11,674 nt of DNA, taken from Candidatus Acidiferrum typicum. GTDB taxonomy: Bacteria > Acidobacteriota > Terriglobia > Acidiferrales > UBA7541. The first letter of the stretch is position 1, and the number at the start of each line of letters is the position of its first letter. The position numbers were made by a program, and so were the translations under genes. The notes beneath the pieces are model-generated. The model saw only the letters and a program-made list of their open reading frames with translations, was not told the DNA's origin and searched no databases. The stretch covers positions 833 to 12,506 of the forward strand of contig DLMH01000171.1 in the NCBI GenBank assembly GCA_002478115.1. Direction: 5' to 3'. Below are positions 10,788 to 11,674 of the stretch, one piece after another.

Positions 10788-10805
10788 GATGAATTACAAC
10801 TCATC
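10788..10805. promoter_or_regulatory. Imperfect 18-base palindrome, possible operator
   Basis: GATGAATT-AC-AACTCATC matches its inverted complement at seven of eight arm positions. It lies in the AT-richer stretch upstream of rtcB, about 210 bases from the start codon. I do not recognise the site as belonging to a known regulator. Confidence 0.3.
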
Positions 10806-10887
10806 ACTTGCGCCGGGCATGGGCTACACCTGCGGGAGCCGGTTGCGCCGCCCCAAAATCTCCTGACCGGGGCTTCGCCTTGCTGGA

Positions 10888-11175
10888 TCAATCAAAGGCA
10901 AACACCCGCGTTCGTTCGACCAAAAAGTCTAGCGGCGTATGCTTCTTTGGGTATCCGCCTCCCGGAAAGCCCGTGCCCTCTAAAACCACAATTGCGTTCA
11001 GCTCCGGATAGTGCTTTTGATCGCAATAGGAAAAAATCAAACCAAGGGCTTTGTTCAGTCCGAATCTTGCAATTCCGGTAAAGCCCCCGAGCTCCTTGTA
11101 TGTAAAGACACGTTGCATCCGTGCCGCCAAAGCCAGCACTGACCAGATTAGTACGGCCTGATCCGATTGCTTCAT
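10888..11175 (-). CDS. Small winged-helix-like protein of unknown function
   Basis: A 95-residue product. An N-terminal helix (DQAVLIWSVLALAARM) is followed by VFTYKELGGFTGIARFGLNKALGLIFSYC, which looks like a winged-helix unit, then LNAIVVLEGTGFPGGGYP and a C-terminal segment ending in VFAFD. From memory this order (YKELG, a helix-turn-helix-like stretch, YC, LVV-type strand, G-x-P-G-x-G) occurs in small uncharacterised proteins and as an N-terminal domain of some HNH-type nucleases; DNA binding is inference. The start is well supported: GGGGAG (11188-11183) lies seven bases before the ATG. It follows the nuclease-like gene by 78 bases on the same strand, so the two are probably co-transcribed. 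An overlapping frame at 10892-11239 has no ribosome site or homology and is rejected. Confidence 0.75.
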   Translation of the reverse strand: MKQSDQAVLIWSVLALAARMQRVFTYKELGGFTGIARFGLNKALGLIFSYCDQKHYPELNAIVVLEGTGFPGGGYPKKHTPLDFLVERTRVFAFD

Positions 11176-11247
11176 TTGTACTCTCCCCGCACCACCGGCC
11201 CGGCCATCGCACGGGCAGCCGGGATTTTTTCTGTCGCAATAGTTCCG

Positions 11248-11262
11248 TCGGAGCTACTCCGA
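11248..11262. other. Perfect hairpin holding the stop codon of the nuclease-like gene
   Basis: TCGGAG-CTA-CTCCGA is a perfect 6-base stem with a 3-base loop; read on the minus strand the loop is exactly the TAG stop of the nuclease-like gene. No T-run follows, so it is not a standard terminator. It may be chance. Confidence 0.35.
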
Positions 11263-11667
11263 ACCAACGGGTTCAAAAGCAAAGTTGAAGCTGTACTTTT
11301 TCAACCGGAGGTTTGGCACGACACGCCCTGCCGCTACAGCACGTGCCGAGAATTCTCCAGCAACCAAAATGCCCCGGACCAGATTCTTGTCGGTGGTCAG
11401 GTCGCCCATGTAAGCCAGAATCTGCCCGATAGCGTCACGGTCAGCCTCGCCTGCCTTTAGCTCTATCACAACCGTAGCACCATTTTTGTCTTCGGCTGTG
11501 ATATCAATTCGACCAGATTCAACCGTTTTTTCCTTACCCCCGTCGGTGATTTTCAATCCTTGTTCAAGCTGTTCGATGTGTGAACGAAGAGCGGACTGTA
11601 GGTCACGTTCGATTCCGAAAGTTGTCTTGATGGCTTCCGCCGCTTGTTCGAGCTTAGCCCGAATTTC
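11254..11667 (-). CDS. NucS-like PD-(D/E)XK endonuclease domain protein, start disrupted or off-window
   Basis: About 137 sense codons are open from 11667 to the TAG at 11256. They read EIRAKLEQAAEAIKTTFGIE and continue through SGRIDITAEDKNGATVVIEL and KAG, a NucS/DUF91-type PD-(D/E)XK core (Asp in GRID, Glu and Lys in ELK) followed by the Gln-containing helix AIGQILAYM. The end (VPNLRLKKYSFNFAFEPVG) is also family-like. The problem is the start: an in-frame TGA at 11670-11668 closes the frame, and the only conventional in-frame start is a TTG at 11556, which would remove about 37 residues of family-like sequence and has no ribosome site. An ATG at 11671 lies one base out of frame; loss of one A from the AAA at 11666-11664 would give an intact MRIRAKLEQ start. 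It could be a true frameshift, a sequencing error near a sequence end, or a non-AUG start. Function is by domain only. Confidence 0.65.
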   Translation of the reverse strand, partial: EIRAKLEQAAEAIKTTFGIERDLQSALRSHIEQLEQGLKITDGGKEKTVESGRIDITAEDKNGATVVIELKAGEADRDAIGQILAYMGDLTTDKNLVRGILVAGEFSARAVAAGRVVPNLRLKKYSFNFAFEPVGSE

Positions 11668-11674
11668 TCATACT

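Larger units (their letters stand above)
10578..10887. other. Intergenic region between the winged-helix gene and rtcB
   Basis: About 310 bases without a credible gene. It holds the palindromic repeat units at 10694-10759 and an imperfect palindrome at 10788-10805 within AT-richer sequence (about 10768-10805). Short open frames here have no family-like sequence and no ribosome site. The rtcB promoter is presumably in this stretch. Confidence 0.6.

Noticed and set aside
10709..10891. Open minus-strand frame of 60 codons in the rtcB upstream gap
   Set aside because: It runs through the palindromic repeats, has no ribosome site and no family-like sequence.

Overview
All protein genes I can support lie on the minus strand, so the window reads right to left. 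It is GC-rich chromosomal DNA of a free-living bacterium. The gene families, the lack of spliced or phage features, a small secreted protein of a type I associate with Acidobacteria, and dispersed GGGTGC-N-CACCC intergenic palindromes all point to Acidobacteriota. That assignment is inference, with moderate confidence.

In transcription order: (1) at the right edge, the body of a NucS-like PD-(D/E)XK endonuclease gene with a disrupted or non-canonical start, followed by a 95-residue winged-helix-like small protein with a strong Shine-Dalgarno. This pair looks accessory. (2) A roughly 310-base gap with palindromic repeats. (3) rtcB, a 3'-phosphate RNA ligase without visible archease or rtcA partners, then a gene for a 170-residue secreted protein of unknown function. 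(4) A roughly 270-base gap with another copy of the repeat. (5) The methyl-cycle pair metK and ahcY, each followed by a terminator-like hairpin. (6) tldD and tldE, whose stop and start overlap as ATGA; the two subunits form a heteromeric metalloprotease. (7) gltB, the glutamate synthase large subunit, open for 948 codons and cut by the left edge inside its FMN domain.

MetK makes S-adenosylmethionine and AhcY removes the S-adenosylhomocysteine left after methyl transfer, so that pair is one pathway. TldD and TldE form one complex. GltB is ammonia assimilation and seems independently expressed. I found no CRISPR array, tRNA, rRNA, insertion sequence or recognisable SAM/SAH riboswitch.

I do not see a convincing new multi-gene system. 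The points most worth a second look are the intergenic repeat family, the nuclease gene with the broken start, the terminator abutting the tldD start, and the gltB start that lacks a Shine-Dalgarno.
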